This document shows, piece by piece, positions 9,024-19,017 of a stretch of 64,000 bases of DNA. Positions within the stretch are counted from its first letter, which is position 1. Each line of letters begins with the position of its first letter. A program made the position numbers and the translations under genes. Below the pieces are notes generated by a model that was not told the DNA's origin, searched no databases, and saw nothing but the letters and a program-made list of their open reading frames with translations. Location of the stretch: assembly GCF_900110495.1 (NCBI RefSeq), contig NZ_FODX01000001.1, positions 1,178,001 through 1,242,000 of the forward strand, in the 5' to 3' direction. This DNA comes from Nitrosovibrio sp. Nv6. GTDB taxonomy: Bacteria > Pseudomonadota > Gammaproteobacteria > Burkholderiales > Nitrosomonadaceae.

Positions 9024-10235
9024 TCAAGGCTTTTGCTGTTCAAGCAGTAAGGCGATATGTTTAATCAAACGCCGCGCCTGCTCGATTTTAGGCGCTTTCG
9101 ATAAACGATGTCTGCCCGAATCATCAAACAGCGTCATCGCGCAGTCCTCGGCGCCAATTGCTTCCTGAGCGAGGTTAGCGGCAAGCAGCGGTAGCTTTTT
9201 TTTGCGCCGCTTGGCTTCGGCATTTTTCTCGAGATTTTCTGTCTCTGCGGCAAAGCCCACACAGAAGGGGGGGTTGGGCAGGCCCGCCACGAACTCCAGA
9301 ATATCGGGGTTCGGAATAAGTTCGAGCTTAATATTATTATCGGTTTTCTTTGTTTTCTGTTTACTGGCACTTTTTATACGGTAGTCTGCTACTGCCGCGA
9401 CACTTATAAAAACATCGGCATGCAAAAGCTCTTTTTTTACCGCCGCCAGCATATCCTCCGCACTGACCACGCCGACGAGCTTGGCGGCTGGAGGGGCTTC
9501 CAGACAAACAGGGCCCGAGATGAGGGCGGCCTCCGCCCCCGCTTCCAGCGCCGCACGTGTCACTGCATAACCCATTTTTCCCGAACTCAGGTTGGTGATC
9601 CCCCTGACTGCGTCAATCGCCTCGTAGGTAGGTCCGGCAGTGATGAGTACACGCTTGCCTTTCAACAGCTTGGGCTGAAAAAAGGCATGCATCGTTTCAG
9701 CGAGTTCATGTGCTTCCAGCATGCGCCCCATACCAGTTTCACCACACGCCTGGACGCCGCTTGCCGGACCAAGTATCAATACCCCATCACGCCGCAGCGC
9801 ACTCAGGTTGCGCTGAGTCGCAGAGTTTTCCCACATTTGCCGGTTCATGGCCGGGGCGATCAGTAGCGGGCAATCGCGCGCAAGGCACAACGTCGAGAGA
9901 AGGTCATCAGCCAGGCCATTGGCGAGTTTGGCAATAAAGTCAGCGCTGGCAGGTGCAATAAGAATAGCGTCCACATGGCGCGAGAGATCAATATGGGCCA
10001 TGCTGTTGGCAATGCTCGTATCCCATAAGTCGGTGAATACCGGCCTGCCGGTTAACGCCTGTAGCGTCGCCGTGCCAACGAAACGGCAGGCAGATTCGGT
10101 CATTACCGCCTGCACATCCATGCCGTCGTGTATTAAAAGACGCGCCAGCTCTGCGGCCTTGTACACCGCTACCCCGCCGGTCAGCCCCAAAAGCAGGCGC
10201 CTGGACATCGGTAGGGATGCTTCAGCCATAATCAT
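9024..10235 (-). CDS. coaBC: Bifunctional phosphopantothenoylcysteine decarboxylase / phosphopantothenate-cysteine ligase
   Basis: A 403-residue two-domain enzyme of coenzyme A synthesis. The N-terminal flavoprotein decarboxylase (CoaC) has [20 protein letters not shown], the substrate loop [26 protein letters not shown], and the [10 protein letters not shown] segment with the conserved cysteine. The C-terminal ligase (CoaB) begins near [20 protein letters not shown] and has [10 protein letters not shown]. It is the first gene of coaBC-dut-DUF192. Two nearby starts (10235 and two codons in) cannot be told apart. It is divergent from radC, with about 140 bases between them for promoters. Confidence 0.96.
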   Translation of the reverse strand: MIMAEASLPMSRRLLLGLTGGVAVYKAAELARLLIHDGMDVQAVMTESACRFVGTATLQALTGRPVFTDLWDTSIANSMAHIDLSRHVDAILIAPASADFIAKLANGLADDLLSTLCLARDCPLLIAPAMNRQMWENSATQRNLSALRRDGVLILGPASGVQACGETGMGRMLEAHELAETMHAFFQPKLLKGKRVLITAGPTYEAIDAVRGITNLSSGKMGYAVTRAALEAGAEAALISGPVCLEAPPAAKLVGVVSAEDMLAAVKKELLHADVFISVAAVADYRIKSASKQKTKKTDNNIKLELIPNPDILEFVAGLPNPPFCVGFAAETENLEKNAEAKRRKKKLPLLAANLAQEAIGAEDCAMTLFDDSGRHRLSKAPKIEQARRLIKHIALLLEQQKP

Positions 10236-10375
10236 AAAATCATTTTCTATAAAAACGGGAGTTTAACCTAAAAACTGGCGTTTCTTTACAGGAGTGGCGC
10301 ACTTTGCCGTTAACCATGGTGAATCCTTACATTCAACTTTGATTCTTATCTCTTATCAATATTCCACATTCAACC

Positions 10376-11050
10376 ATGGCGATCACAGACTGGCCCGAAT
10401 CCGAGCGCCCGCGCGAAAAACTTTTAAAAAACGGAGCGGCGTATCTTTCCGATGCAGAACTTCTGGCGATATTCCTGCGCACAGGTATGGCGGGGAAAAG
10501 CGCAGTAGATTTGTCGCGGGAACTGCTGAAGCGTTTCAACGGCTTGACAGGACTGTTCGCTGCAGACCAGAACGCGTTTTGCGAAGTACCTGGAATGGGT
10601 CCGGCAAAATACGCGCAACTGCAGGCGGTATTGGAAATGGCGCGGCGCGCGCTGGAGGAAAAATTGAAAAGTGGCGATACCATGAGTTCACCAGGTTCAG
10701 TGCGCGACTATCTGCGCCTCAGCCTTCAGGGGAAAAAACACGAGATCTTCGTTGCCATTTTTCTCGACGCGCAGAACCGAACTATCACGACCGAAGAATT
10801 GTTCAACGGCACCCTCACCCAGACCAGCGTATATCCTCGCGAAGTGGTGAAAAGAGCATTGCATCATAATGCAGCGGCCATAATCTTCGCACACAACCAC
10901 CCTTCCGGTATTGCGGAGCCGAGTCAAGCTGACGAAATTCTGACTCAATCTCTAAAACAGGCGCTTGCACTGGTGGATGTGAAAGTGCTGGACCATTTTA
11001 TCGTTGGTAGCGGGGCGGCTATGTCGTTTGCCGAGCGGGGATTGATTTGA
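10376..11050 (+). CDS. radC: RadC-family JAMM/MPN+ protein (UPF0758)
   Basis: A 224-residue RadC protein. The N-terminal part has a helix-hairpin-helix-like region ([19 protein letters not shown], then [14 protein letters not shown]). The C-terminal JAMM metalloprotease-like fold has the metal motif [14 protein letters not shown]. The name comes from an old E. coli mutant assignment; the real role of the family is unsettled. It sits between coaBC (divergent) and rpmB-rpmG, a neighbourhood shared by many proteobacteria. The product is complete and of normal length. Confidence 0.92.
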   Translation: MAITDWPESERPREKLLKNGAAYLSDAELLAIFLRTGMAGKSAVDLSRELLKRFNGLTGLFAADQNAFCEVPGMGPAKYAQLQAVLEMARRALEEKLKSGDTMSSPGSVRDYLRLSLQGKKHEIFVAIFLDAQNRTITTEELFNGTLTQTSVYPREVVKRALHHNAAAIIFAHNHPSGIAEPSQADEILTQSLKQALALVDVKVLDHFIVGSGAAMSFAERGLI

Positions 11051-11051
11051 T

Positions 11052-11080
11052 TTGAGGAATGCCCGAAGTCGGGATATAAT
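11052..11080 (+). promoter_or_regulatory. Probable sigma-70 promoter for rpmB-rpmG
   Basis: A perfect TATAAT (11075-11080) lies 17 bases after TTGAGG (11052-11057), 31 bases ahead of the rpmB start and just after the radC stop. Sequence-based inference only. Confidence 0.5.
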
Positions 11081-11111
11081 ATTCGTCTTTTGGATTTTGG
11101 AGTGGATGACC

Positions 11112-11348
11112 ATGGCACGAGTATGTGAAATCACCGGAAAGAAACCGATGACCGGCCACCATGTTTCTCATGCTAACAACAAGACAAAAAGGCGCTTTCT
11201 GCCCAATTTGCAGCACCGCCGATTCTGGGTCGAAAGCGAGCGCCGCTGGATCAGCCTGCGCTTGTCTAACGCGGCACTGCGTACCATAGACAAGAATGGT
11301 ATTGACGCGGTGCTGGCTGAAATGCGCGCACGCGGCGGCAGCATCTAA
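11112..11348 (+). CDS. rpmB: 50S ribosomal protein L28
   Basis: L28 of the large ribosomal subunit, 78 residues starting [20 protein letters not shown] and including the characteristic [19 protein letters not shown]. The ATG at 11112 is chosen because it gives the standard N-terminus; the frame is open upstream, but that stretch holds the promoter. The N-terminal cysteine typical of zinc-type L28 is isolated here, with no CxxC pair. It is followed after 41 bases by rpmG, the normal pair. Confidence 0.97.
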   Translation: MARVCEITGKKPMTGHHVSHANNKTKRRFLPNLQHRRFWVESERRWISLRLSNAALRTIDKNGIDAVLAEMRARGGSI

Positions 11349-11389
11349 CCGCCGGAAACGGTATTGGCTTGGAAACATAAGGACATATC

Positions 11390-11545
11390 ATGAGAGAAAA
11401 AATTAAGCTCGAATCTTCGGCGGGAACGGGTCATTTCTACACCACCACCAAGAATAAGCGTATCACTCCGGAGAAAATTGAAATTCTGAAATTCGATCCG
11501 GTCGTACGTAAGCACGTCAAATACAAGGAAACCAAGCTCAAATAG
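11390..11545 (+). CDS. rpmG: 50S ribosomal protein L33
   Basis: L33, 51 residues, starting [20 protein letters not shown] and ending VKYKETKLK. It is the zinc-free form, lacking the two CxxC pairs. An AAGGA ribosome site precedes the ATG. It is cotranscribed with rpmB and followed by a strong terminator hairpin at 11627-11661. Confidence 0.96.
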   Translation: MREKIKLESSAGTGHFYTTTKNKRITPEKIEILKFDPVVRKHVKYKETKLK

Positions 11546-11626
11546 AAACAGCAGCTTTGCAGCTATGCTATGTAGCCTCTGGAAGAGATGCAAAAAAGGA
11601 AACAAGTAGCCTGAAATACAAGACCC

Positions 11627-11661
11627 AAACAGAAAACCCGCCATCGGCGGGTTTTCTGTTT
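11627..11661. terminator. Bidirectional rho-independent terminator between rpmG and the desaturase gene
   Basis: A perfect 16-bp inverted repeat (11627-11642 and 11646-11661) with a three-base loop. The GC-rich core CCCGCC/GGCGGG is flanked by A-tract and T-tract arms, so it can terminate transcription from either side of this convergent junction. Confidence 0.85.
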
Positions 11662-11682
11662 ATTACATCTATTTATTCTTTC

Positions 11683-12852
11683 TCACGCGTAGCAGCGTAA
11701 CCTGCGAGAGAAGTTTTCCAGTACTTCGATGCCGCTTTCCTCGGCACGATGACACCAGTCCTCCAACTGCTTGACCAGTTCATCTTTCGAAGTCGTCGAG
11801 CGTTGCCACACTGCCATGAGCTCTTCACGCATTTTATAGACCTTGTCGAGCCTACTGGTCTTGCTCAGCACCAGATTCAGTTTGGCGCGCTCGTCCTCTT
11901 GCAGAGTCTTGGAGTCAGCAAGTACCCAGCGCCTAAGGGTAGAGCGGTCTACGCCAAGATTTGTGGCCGATTCCTTCAGATGATCAATTTCCGTTGCCAG
12001 GGTATGCTTGAGAGATTGGGCGTATTTCGCCAGCACTTCGTAGCGATGGGAAATAACAGCTTGTAGCGTATCAAGATCACACTTTGTCTTGGCGGCATCC
12101 AAGCGCAATTTTGGCGCAACCTTCTTCACCTGGGCCAACCCCATCGATTTCAGAATGCATATGTACATCCAGCCGATGTCGAACTCATACCATTTGTTTG
12201 ATAAACGTGCGGAAGTCGCATAAGCGTGATGATTGTTATGCAATTCCTCTCCGCCAATCAGAATCCCCCAGGGCGAAATATTGCGGCTGGCATCCTCTGC
12301 CTGGAAATTGCGATAACCCCAGTAGTGTCCAACGCCGTTGATGATACCGGCGGCCATGATGGGAGCCCATGCCATCTGTATTGCCCAGATCGTAAGCCCG
12401 ATGGGGCCGAACAGAATAAGATTGATGATCAGCATCAGCGCAATGCCCTTGGCGCTATGCCTGGAGTAGACGTTGCGCTCCAACCAATCGTCCGGTGTAC
12501 CATGGCCATATCTTTCCAGGGTCTCCAGATTCTTGGCTTCTTTGCGGTAAAGCTCGGACCCTTCTCTTAGCACCTTGCTGATTCCGAACACTTGCGGACT
12601 GTGGGGATCGTCGTGGGTTTCGCACTTGGCGTGATGCTTGCGGTGTATCGCCGTCCATTCCTTGGTGACCATGCCGGTAGTGAGCCACAGCCAGAGGCGG
12701 AAAAAATGGCTGGGCAAGGGATGCAGCTCCAGCGCGCGGTGAGCCTGATGGCGATGTAGATATATTGTGATACTGGCAATGGTAATATGGGTAAGCACCA
12801 GGATAACGGCGATATAACCCCACCAAGGTAAGTCGATAAGACCTAAAGTCAT
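11683..12852 (-). CDS. Membrane fatty acid desaturase (DesA-like) with a C-terminal helical extension
   Basis: A 389-residue protein. The first about 250 residues are a di-iron membrane desaturase of the acyl-CoA/acyl-lipid delta-9 type, with histidine boxes HRHQAHRALELH, HRKHHAKCE and HNNHHA and several membrane spans (for example YIAVILVLTHITIASITIYL). Residues about 255-389 are charged and helical. Their end (QLEDWCHRAEESGIEVLENF, followed by a short arginine-rich tail) resembles the C-terminus of ISL3-type transposases, a trait I recall in related desaturases. It probably introduces double bonds into membrane lipid acyl chains. Two tandem repeats lie just upstream (12877-12918). Confidence 0.85.
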   Translation of the reverse strand: MTLGLIDLPWWGYIAVILVLTHITIASITIYLHRHQAHRALELHPLPSHFFRLWLWLTTGMVTKEWTAIHRKHHAKCETHDDPHSPQVFGISKVLREGSELYRKEAKNLETLERYGHGTPDDWLERNVYSRHSAKGIALMLIINLILFGPIGLTIWAIQMAWAPIMAAGIINGVGHYWGYRNFQAEDASRNISPWGILIGGEELHNNHHAYATSARLSNKWYEFDIGWMYICILKSMGLAQVKKVAPKLRLDAAKTKCDLDTLQAVISHRYEVLAKYAQSLKHTLATEIDHLKESATNLGVDRSTLRRWVLADSKTLQEDERAKLNLVLSKTSRLDKVYKMREELMAVWQRSTTSKDELVKQLEDWCHRAEESGIEVLENFSRRLRCYA

Positions 12853-12876
12853 TTTTTGCGACCTTTTAGAATAAAC

Positions 12877-12918
12877 ACCGGAGAGAGAGGATACGGATTA
12901 CCGGAGAGAAGGATACGG
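12877..12918. repeat. Two tandem imperfect repeats upstream of the desaturase
   Basis: ACCGGAGAGAGAGGATACGG (from 12877) and ACCGGAGAGAAGGATACGG (from 12900) are two near-identical copies, 25-66 bases ahead of the desaturase start. They may be operator half-sites or a duplication in the leader. The rest of the 284-base gap to the next gene holds nothing recognised. Confidence 0.5.
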
Positions 12919-13136
12919 CAATTTAAAGCTAATCGAGCGTTTAGTCAAGAAATTATGTTCGTTTGAGGCAGCTTGCCGTACATACAAATATCAGGATATA
13001 TGGTAAAGACTTCGCGCCTCCCGCGCTTCCGAATTATGGCGTACGTACGGGAACGTCCAGGGCAAAAAAATAGAGCCAAATAGAGCCGGCGCTTTTGTCG
13101 TCGCTTATTCTCGATCAAGCAAACGGTGTCCCGGGG

Positions 13137-13742
13137 TCAAGCGGGGCGCTTATTATTCTTTTCCTGCAATAATTGCTCGAAGTCGATCTCGATCGAGGAT
13201 GTGGTGTCTGCCTTTAACGTCCGGCGCATCTGGGCAAGAGCGTCAGTATGCCTGCGTTTGGCTACCGCAGCACAGCAATCGGCCGGAACCAGAATTTCGA
13301 AGCCGCGGAGATATCCGTCATTTGCGGTAAAGAGGACACAGGAATCTGTGGTGAGACCGCAGAGTATCAATTTTTTTGTGTTCAGACTTTGAAGCAGAAG
13401 ATCCAGAGGTGTTTGGAAAAAACCGGAATGCCTTGGTTTAAGGACAAAATAATCATCATGATGAGGTGCAAGCTCACGTGCTATGGGAGCTCCCGACACG
13501 CCGCTTCTTACACAACGTGTAACTAAATGCTTGAAATCCGACTGCCACTGTCCGAAATTATCATTCACGTACAGGCAGGGAACGCCCCTTTTTTTTGCTT
13601 CAAATTTAAGCCGTGCGATGTTCCCGGCCATGGGGATAGCGTACTCAAGAAGTTTTTCGCCTTCCTCAAATTCAAGATCATTGATCACGTCTATCAAAAG
13701 GAGCGCAACGGAACATTCGTGAAGTACGCAATTGTCGTTCAT
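13137..13742 (-). CDS. Isochorismatase-like cysteine hydrolase
   Basis: A 201-residue protein of the isochorismatase-like superfamily. The catalytic aspartate is in ALLLIDVINDLEF, the lysine in YFVLKPRHSGFF, and the nucleophilic cysteine in LILCGLTTDSCVLFTANDGYLRG, the usual order D-K-C. Family members hydrolyse amides or vinyl ethers (nicotinamidase, biuret, isochorismate and others). The substrate cannot be told from sequence. It stands alone, 40 bases below a DUF2269 gene on the same strand. Confidence 0.85.
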   Translation of the reverse strand: MNDNCVLHECSVALLLIDVINDLEFEEGEKLLEYAIPMAGNIARLKFEAKKRGVPCLYVNDNFGQWQSDFKHLVTRCVRSGVSGAPIARELAPHHDDYFVLKPRHSGFFQTPLDLLLQSLNTKKLILCGLTTDSCVLFTANDGYLRGFEILVPADCCAAVAKRRHTDALAQMRRTLKADTTSSIEIDFEQLLQEKNNKRPA

Positions 13743-13782
13743 GGCGCCACAGATGATTTGCAGGCAGACCGTTGATACCCGC

Positions 13783-14247
13783 TCATGCCGGCTTCGCCAC
13801 CATCAAATAAAACACAATGACAAGCGCAACGAATGCAGGAATACCAAGTGCAATCCATAGCCGGAAATAGCGCCAGTACAGGGCGGGCAACTCGCTCTCG
13901 CTTCTGCTGGCGTGTGACGCCAAATAGTGCATTCTTATTTGCAGCCATACTACCGGTACCCAGCAGGCTCCCGCGAGCAGATACAAGCCGGTCGACCACA
14001 TTATCCACCGGCTTGTCAGAGGGATACCCGTTAGATAGACGAGATAAAAGCCTGTGAGGGGTTGGATAACCATTGTCGTTGCGGTGAAAGCCCAGTCAGC
14101 CGTAACAACGTTTCTCGCAACGGCGGCCATGATCGGCGGGTTTCTTGTCAGGCTGGCAAAAAAGAAGTAATAGGCCGTGCCTATGCCCGTACCGAAGAGC
14201 AGTGTTGAAGAAAGGATATGAAGCCACTTTGCGATAATATAATCCAT
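13783..14247 (-). CDS. DUF2269 integral membrane protein
   Basis: A 154-residue protein with four predicted membrane spans (near residues 7-27, 52-75, 83-102 and 130-150). The text WLHILSSTLLFGTGIGTAYYF, the conserved histidine near the N-terminus, and the DWAFTATTMVIQPLTGF motif fit DUF2269. The function is unknown; some members are annotated as predicted membrane proteins of the MAPEG- or cytochrome-like type without proof. It is followed by the isochorismatase-like gene and preceded by an SDR-DoxX gene on the same strand. Confidence 0.75.
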   Translation of the reverse strand: MDYIIAKWLHILSSTLLFGTGIGTAYYFFFASLTRNPPIMAAVARNVVTADWAFTATTMVIQPLTGFYLVYLTGIPLTSRWIMWSTGLYLLAGACWVPVVWLQIRMHYLASHASRSESELPALYWRYFRLWIALGIPAFVALVIVFYLMVAKPA

Positions 14248-14304
14248 TATCCCGAATCCGGCAGTTGGGCGGGATGGAGCGCGCGATTGTTTTTGCGGCG
14301 CAGG

Positions 14305-15597
14305 TTAGCTGCTGGATTCAGGATCATGCTTCTCCAACTCATACAATAATAAAATGACCGCGAGAATAGGCAGATTTTTTATCAGCGGGCCGAAAGGGTG
14401 CAGCCAGAACTCCGGAAGAAAAAAGGTAATGGCCACTGTATAAACGCCAATCAGGGTCACCTGCGCGATCCAGAGAAGCCTTCGGCGCCGCAGGAATAGC
14501 GTTCCCAGTCCGAAAGCGATATCGAGCGCAGCAGCGCCATAGAGCGCTACAGGCGCAAAGCTGCCGGTAATTCCTACGCGGGCAAGCAGATCATAGCTTT
14601 CGTCTACCGGATAAATCCCCATTGATACAATTCCCGCCACCAGCCACACCGTTGCGATCGCCATGCGCAGCACAAGCTGCAGCCAGCCCAGGAGCGCGGA
14701 TATTCGTAACGCCTCCACACCCCATCGGGACGTGAACTCGCTCACCGGTCGAGGTTCGCGTCCTAAAAGCTCCCGGGTAGGTCCCGCATCCGCCGTATTT
14801 CCTCGCTGAAGCATTTGCCAGCTCTCCACGTCGAGCAAGCCCTTCCCCAACCGCTGACCGACCCGCGCGGTAATATCAATGAGAACCAGGGGGGTAGGTA
14901 GAAATATGCCGTCCCCCAACCCCATCAGTCGCCGCAGTTCGCCCAAGTACTCCCTCAAGGAGAGGGGTTTCGGACCGACAAGGGGAATACGTTGACCCAG
15001 ATATCGATCAGTTTCGACTAATGCCGCTATGGCCTGGGTAAGATCATCGATGTGAATAGGCTGTATTTGCTGATCGCCGGGCCCGGGCAGAGGAATGATC
15101 GGCAAGCTTGCAATAAGGTTGAAAAGCCGCGCGCTCGCCCCGCCTGGCCCATACACGAGCGAGGGTTGAACCACTACTGCCTTGTTTGGCAAGGCAAGCA
15201 AGGCATCATCGGCGGCTTTTTTGCTGAGATGATACCGGCTGCGCGCCTCCTCATCCGCGCCGAGGGCGGATATTTGCACAACCTTGACGTCCGTCGCGGC
15301 ACAAGCGGCAAAAAGTGCCTGAGGAGCACGAGTGTGAAGTGCGTCGAATGTTTGCCGCCCATGTTCCCGTAATATGCCTACCGCATTTATCACCACGTCT
15401 ATACCGTCGAGTCGCGCCTTCCAGGTATCTATATCGAAGTCCCGGGTGTAGTCGACGCGGATAAAAGCAAACCGGCCCAGATTTCCCTGCGGTGAAGATT
15501 TCATTGCGCACACGATTTCATGTCCTGCGTCAGCCAGTACCGGGACCAGGTGGTTGCCGATAAACCCACTGGCGCCCGTAATCAATATGGTCGGCAT
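14305..15597 (-). CDS. NAD(P)-binding SDR/epimerase fused to a DoxX-like membrane domain
   Basis: A protein of about 430 residues. The start used is MPTILITGASGFIGNHLVPV at 15597; the frame is open for 65 codons upstream, but that part lacks family character. Residues 1 to about 295 are an atypical/extended short-chain dehydrogenase (GASGFIG nucleotide loop, QPSLVYGPGG region, QPIHIDDLTQAI), similar to NDUFA9-like NAD(P)H-binding proteins. The C-terminal about 130 residues form four membrane spans of the DoxX-like type. Such fusions occur in proteobacteria; a role in quinone or membrane redox metabolism is possible but unproven. Confidence 0.8.
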   Translation of the reverse strand: MPTILITGASGFIGNHLVPVLADAGHEIVCAMKSSPQGNLGRFAFIRVDYTRDFDIDTWKARLDGIDVVINAVGILREHGRQTFDALHTRAPQALFAACAATDVKVVQISALGADEEARSRYHLSKKAADDALLALPNKAVVVQPSLVYGPGGASARLFNLIASLPIIPLPGPGDQQIQPIHIDDLTQAIAALVETDRYLGQRIPLVGPKPLSLREYLGELRRLMGLGDGIFLPTPLVLIDITARVGQRLGKGLLDVESWQMLQRGNTADAGPTRELLGREPRPVSEFTSRWGVEALRISALLGWLQLVLRMAIATVWLVAGIVSMGIYPVDESYDLLARVGITGSFAPVALYGAAALDIAFGLGTLFLRRRRLLWIAQVTLIGVYTVAITFFLPEFWLHPFGPLIKNLPILAVILLLYELEKHDPESSS

Positions 15598-15704
15598 ATC
15601 AGACGGCTTGAATTCGCATGAATAGGGGATGAAGGAAACGAACCCGCCAGGATTTTTTTGAGCCGGACTGCATTGCAAGATCAAAATAAAGTATAGTTTC
15701 AGCC

Positions 15705-16244
15705 ATGGCCCGCCCTCAAAAAACCTGGAGTCAAGCAGTTCGTAACGCTCTGATCTCGGGCGCCGTTGCGAGCGTTGCTTCAACCATTTCACTTTCGATT
15801 TTGGGTAAGGTCGAATTAGGCAAGTCGGCCGCCCCGGTTAATGGCCCGAGCCAATGGATATGGGGAAGGCACGCGCCCTACGAGAACCGCTTCAGTCTTA
15901 GATACACCATTGTCGGCTATGCGATACACCACGCAGCCTCCGTCTTTTGGGCAATCTGGTATGAGAAGCTTCGGCAACAACTCCCGTCTCCCGAAAGCGC
16001 TGCAACTGTACTGGCGCCTGCTGTTGCGGCTACCGCAGCAGCTTATGCCGTCGACTTTCACTTCACACCCAAACGACTGACACCCGGGTTCGAGAACCGT
16101 CTGTCCAAGCGTTCCCTGCTCATGGTTTATGGAACTTTCGCGCTCGGGTTAGCCGCCGCAGCTTTAGCGGACCGCTATCGCGCGCCCCGCGCCAAAACCA
16201 GGAAGATCATCAAAAAAATCGTTCCCCGCACGCTCGAAAACTGA
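15705..16244 (+). CDS. Hypothetical membrane protein
   Basis: A 179-residue protein with three or four hydrophobic segments (near NALISGAVASVASTISLSIL, LRYTIVGYAIHHAASVFWAI, AATVLAPAVAATAAAYAV and LLMVYGTFALGLAAAALA) and a basic tail (RAPRAKTRKIIKKIVPR). I do not recognise a named family. It is divergent from the SDR-DoxX gene, 107 bases away. The start is the first ATG, which gives a sensible positively charged N-terminus. Confidence 0.65.
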   Translation: MARPQKTWSQAVRNALISGAVASVASTISLSILGKVELGKSAAPVNGPSQWIWGRHAPYENRFSLRYTIVGYAIHHAASVFWAIWYEKLRQQLPSPESAATVLAPAVAATAAAYAVDFHFTPKRLTPGFENRLSKRSLLMVYGTFALGLAAAALADRYRAPRAKTRKIIKKIVPRTLEN

Positions 16245-16497
16245 TCCACTGACTTACCTGATATCGCGTTTAGTAAAGCGGGTTTGACGCCTCCGCTGCG
16301 CGCAGCCAACTCACAGTCAACTGTATCAGCATATATTTCCCTTCAGTTACTCTACCCAAAGATAAAGACGTCCAACTGTGCGTTACCGTACTGAACGGAT
16401 TTAACCAAATTCCTACTGTTCTTATGTTCAGCTTCCGCTGTCCCGATATAACCGCACCGCGATTAATCAAATGATCTTTCTCCGCTAATGCCAAGGC

Positions 16498-17031
16498 ATG
16501 ATTGACTGGTCCAAACTTTTCAGTTTTTCGGTAAATCCCGCCGAAATCGTTGTGCGAGGAACGGTCATCTACTGGTTCATATTTTTGCTGTTCAGATTCG
16601 TGCTTCGCCGCGACATTGGGGCTATCGGCGTTGCGGATGTGATGCTGCTCGTGCTCATTGCCGATGCGGCCAGCAACGGCATGTCCGGCGGATACGATTC
16701 GGTAACTGATGGCTGTATTCTTATTGCCACCATTGCCGGATGGAATTACTTCCTGGACTCGATGAGCTTTCATTCCGAGGTCGTCCGTTCATTGGTTCAA
16801 CCACCTCCGCTGGCGCTTGTAAGAAAGGGCAAGCTGCAGCGTAAGGCCATGCGTCAGGAACTTATTACCCTGGAAGAATTACAGTCAAAGCTGCGCCAAC
16901 AAGGCATCGAGAACATTGAAGAAATAAAAATTGCTTATCTTGAAGAAGATGGGGAAATAAGCGTGGTGCGCAATGATGGACAGGAACCCGAGCAGCCTCC
17001 TGGACAATCAGCAAAAAAAAAGGTTTTATAG
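16498..17031 (+). CDS. DUF421 (YetF-type) membrane protein
   Basis: A 177-residue protein. The N-terminal part is membrane-embedded (IVVRGTVIYWFIFLLFRFVL, VMLLVLIADAASNGMSGG, GCILIATIAGWNYFLD). The DUF421 domain proper follows, with RSLVQPPPLALVRKGKLQRKAM, ITLEELQSKLRQQGIENIEE and YLEEDGEISVV. This is the one-module form of the YetF/YrbG-like family, whose function is unclear. The ribosome site is weak (CCAAGG). The 250 bases upstream hold nothing recognised. Confidence 0.8.
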   Translation: MIDWSKLFSFSVNPAEIVVRGTVIYWFIFLLFRFVLRRDIGAIGVADVMLLVLIADAASNGMSGGYDSVTDGCILIATIAGWNYFLDSMSFHSEVVRSLVQPPPLALVRKGKLQRKAMRQELITLEELQSKLRQQGIENIEEIKIAYLEEDGEISVVRNDGQEPEQPPGQSAKKKVL

Positions 17032-17247
17032 CGGCACCGCACGGGTTGTTTTCGCTGGAACTGCAAGTCCGAGTAGAAGTCGCATGAGCGCGTAATATTG
17101 CGGAAACTTACTTCTTCCCGGCTGGCGCCAACGCTGAAAGCTTCCTTTTCCACGTTTCCGTGGCTTTGTACGTGCGATGCCGCACCGAAAATGAAAAAGC
17201 CACTGCGTAAAATTTCTGTTAATACGTTAACTCTTTTCGGGGTGACT

Positions 17248-17634
17248 ATGAAACTCTCTTCAGTATTTACGGTTCAGTCTTTGGTAATCGCCGGTGCTTT
17301 TTTTCTGGGGCCCGGTTCGATTCATGCTCAAGTTACACCGGGACCAGGGGGCTCGATCGTCGGCCAACCTCCGGGACAAGGCAGCGCAGGACAAAGCGGC
17401 TCGGTCATCGGACAACCGCCGCCGGGACCAGGCAGTCCGGCACCGGGTCAACCTTTGCCCGGACAGGGCAGTTCCACGCCAGGTCAACCGGGATCCAGAT
17501 CAACGATAGGAAACGATCCTGTGAGGGATAAACTGGACAGGACGAATAGAGAAGCCGCGGATCTCGACCGTGATGGCAGAATAAGTCCCGACGAAGCTTC
17601 CAGAATGCCGCCAGGGACGCCTCTGCCGAGATAG
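17248..17634 (+). CDS. Exported proline/glycine-rich protein with an EF-hand-like motif
   Basis: A protein of about 128 residues. The start at 17248 gives a clear signal peptide ([20 protein letters not shown], cleavage probably after HAQ). The mature part is a run of P-G-Q-S repeats ([20 protein letters not shown] and similar), then a C-terminal segment [17 protein letters not shown] that reads as one EF-hand calcium loop (D-x-D-x-D-G-x-I-x-x-x-E). The frame is open 50 codons further up, but that part is not protein-like. Calcium binding is plausible; the function is unknown. Confidence 0.65.
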   Translation: MKLSSVFTVQSLVIAGAFFLGPGSIHAQVTPGPGGSIVGQPPGQGSAGQSGSVIGQPPPGPGSPAPGQPLPGQGSSTPGQPGSRSTIGNDPVRDKLDRTNREAADLDRDGRISPDEASRMPPGTPLPR

Positions 17635-17707
17635 CGGCTGTCAGGTATCAGGTCCAGCGCTGCCTGGCTGGCTGGTTCCGGGAAGAAACGCTGCAAAGGA
17701 GAGTCCA

Positions 17708-18868
17708 GTGCGTGCACTGACCTATCATGGAAGCTACGATGTTCGCGTTGACACTGCACCGGATCCGATACTTCAGGATCCGGATGACATCGTTCTGAAA
17801 ATCACCGCTACCGCGATCTGCGGTTCGGATCTGCATCTGTATCGAGGCAAAATCCCGGAACTCAAAGACGGGGACATCCTGGGCCATGAATTTATGGGCA
17901 CAGTTGTGGATGCGGGCGCCGACGTTACGGCGCTACAAAAAGGCGATCGGGTAGTCGTGCCGTTTGTCATTGCCTGCGGCCAATGTTTCTTTTGCGAGAG
18001 GCAGTTATTTTCCTCGTGCGAAACAACAAACCCGGACCGTGGCGCAATCATGAACAAAAAGGGCGTACGTTCAGGCGCGGCGCTATTTGGCTATACTCAC
18101 CTGTATGGAGGCGTGCCTGGTGGCCAGGCTGAATATGTCCGCGTGCCAAAAGCCAATGTAGGTCCGATCAAAATCCCGGAAACGCTTACCGACGAGCAGG
18201 TCCTGTTCTTGAGCGATATTTTGCCGACGGGATATCAAGCGGTAGTTAATGCGGATATCGGCCCGGGATCGGCCATTGCCATTTTCGGCGCCGGCCCTGT
18301 CGGTTTGATGACTGCCGCCTGCGCCCGCATGCTAGGCGCGGAAACAATTTTCATGGTAGACCATCATCCGTATCGGCTCGAATTCGCTCGTAAAACGTAT
18401 GACGTTTTTCCCATCAATTTTGATGAAGTCGATCCGGCGGAAGTCATTATCGAAAATACGTCGTTCCGGGGTGTGGATGCCGCTATCGATGCAATAGGTT
18501 TTGAAGCTAAAGGCAGCGCACTTGAGACCGTAATGACCAACCTGAAGCTCGAAGGCAGCAGTGGTAAAGCCCTTCGCCAATGCATAGCCGCAGTTCGGCG
18601 GGGAGGTACTGTCAGCGTGCCGGGAGTTTACGCGGGATTCATACATGGGTTCCTCTTCGGGGACGCTTTTGAAAAAGGCCTGATATTCAAGATGGGCCAA
18701 ACTCATGTGCAACGGTTCCTGCCCGAGCTGCTGGAACATATAGAATCCGGCAAGCTGCACCCTGATGTCATCATCACCCACCGTATGCCGCTTGCTGAAG
18801 CTGCCGCTGGCTATAGGATTTTCGACAAGAAAGAGGACGACTGCCGGAAGGTTGTTCTGACGCCGTAG
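17708..18868 (+). CDS. Zinc-dependent alcohol dehydrogenase (formaldehyde dehydrogenase-like MDR)
   Basis: A 386-residue medium-chain dehydrogenase. Catalytic zinc ligands C38 ([11 protein letters not shown]) and H60-E61 (GHEFMG), and structural zinc cysteines C90, C93, C96 and C104, are present. The NAD(P) loop is [11 protein letters not shown]. The length and the inserted C-terminal segments resemble the glutathione-independent formaldehyde dehydrogenase-like group. The start is GTG with an AAGGAGAG ribosome site seven bases upstream, giving the standard [14 protein letters not shown]. The substrate is not determined. Confidence 0.88.
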   Translation: MRALTYHGSYDVRVDTAPDPILQDPDDIVLKITATAICGSDLHLYRGKIPELKDGDILGHEFMGTVVDAGADVTALQKGDRVVVPFVIACGQCFFCERQLFSSCETTNPDRGAIMNKKGVRSGAALFGYTHLYGGVPGGQAEYVRVPKANVGPIKIPETLTDEQVLFLSDILPTGYQAVVNADIGPGSAIAIFGAGPVGLMTAACARMLGAETIFMVDHHPYRLEFARKTYDVFPINFDEVDPAEVIIENTSFRGVDAAIDAIGFEAKGSALETVMTNLKLEGSSGKALRQCIAAVRRGGTVSVPGVYAGFIHGFLFGDAFEKGLIFKMGQTHVQRFLPELLEHIESGKLHPDVIITHRMPLAEAAAGYRIFDKKEDDCRKVVLTP

Positions 18869-19017
18869 CATCAACTGATACACGTCATCCCGTTCACACC
18901 GGAAATCAGCCTTGTCTGGGACTGCTAATCTCCCGCGGGCTTGCGGTTCACTCCCTGAATGCTCATTTCCGGCTAAGTAGAAGCCCGTACTTGGCCGGAT
19001 GCGCGGCTGTCCGTTTT

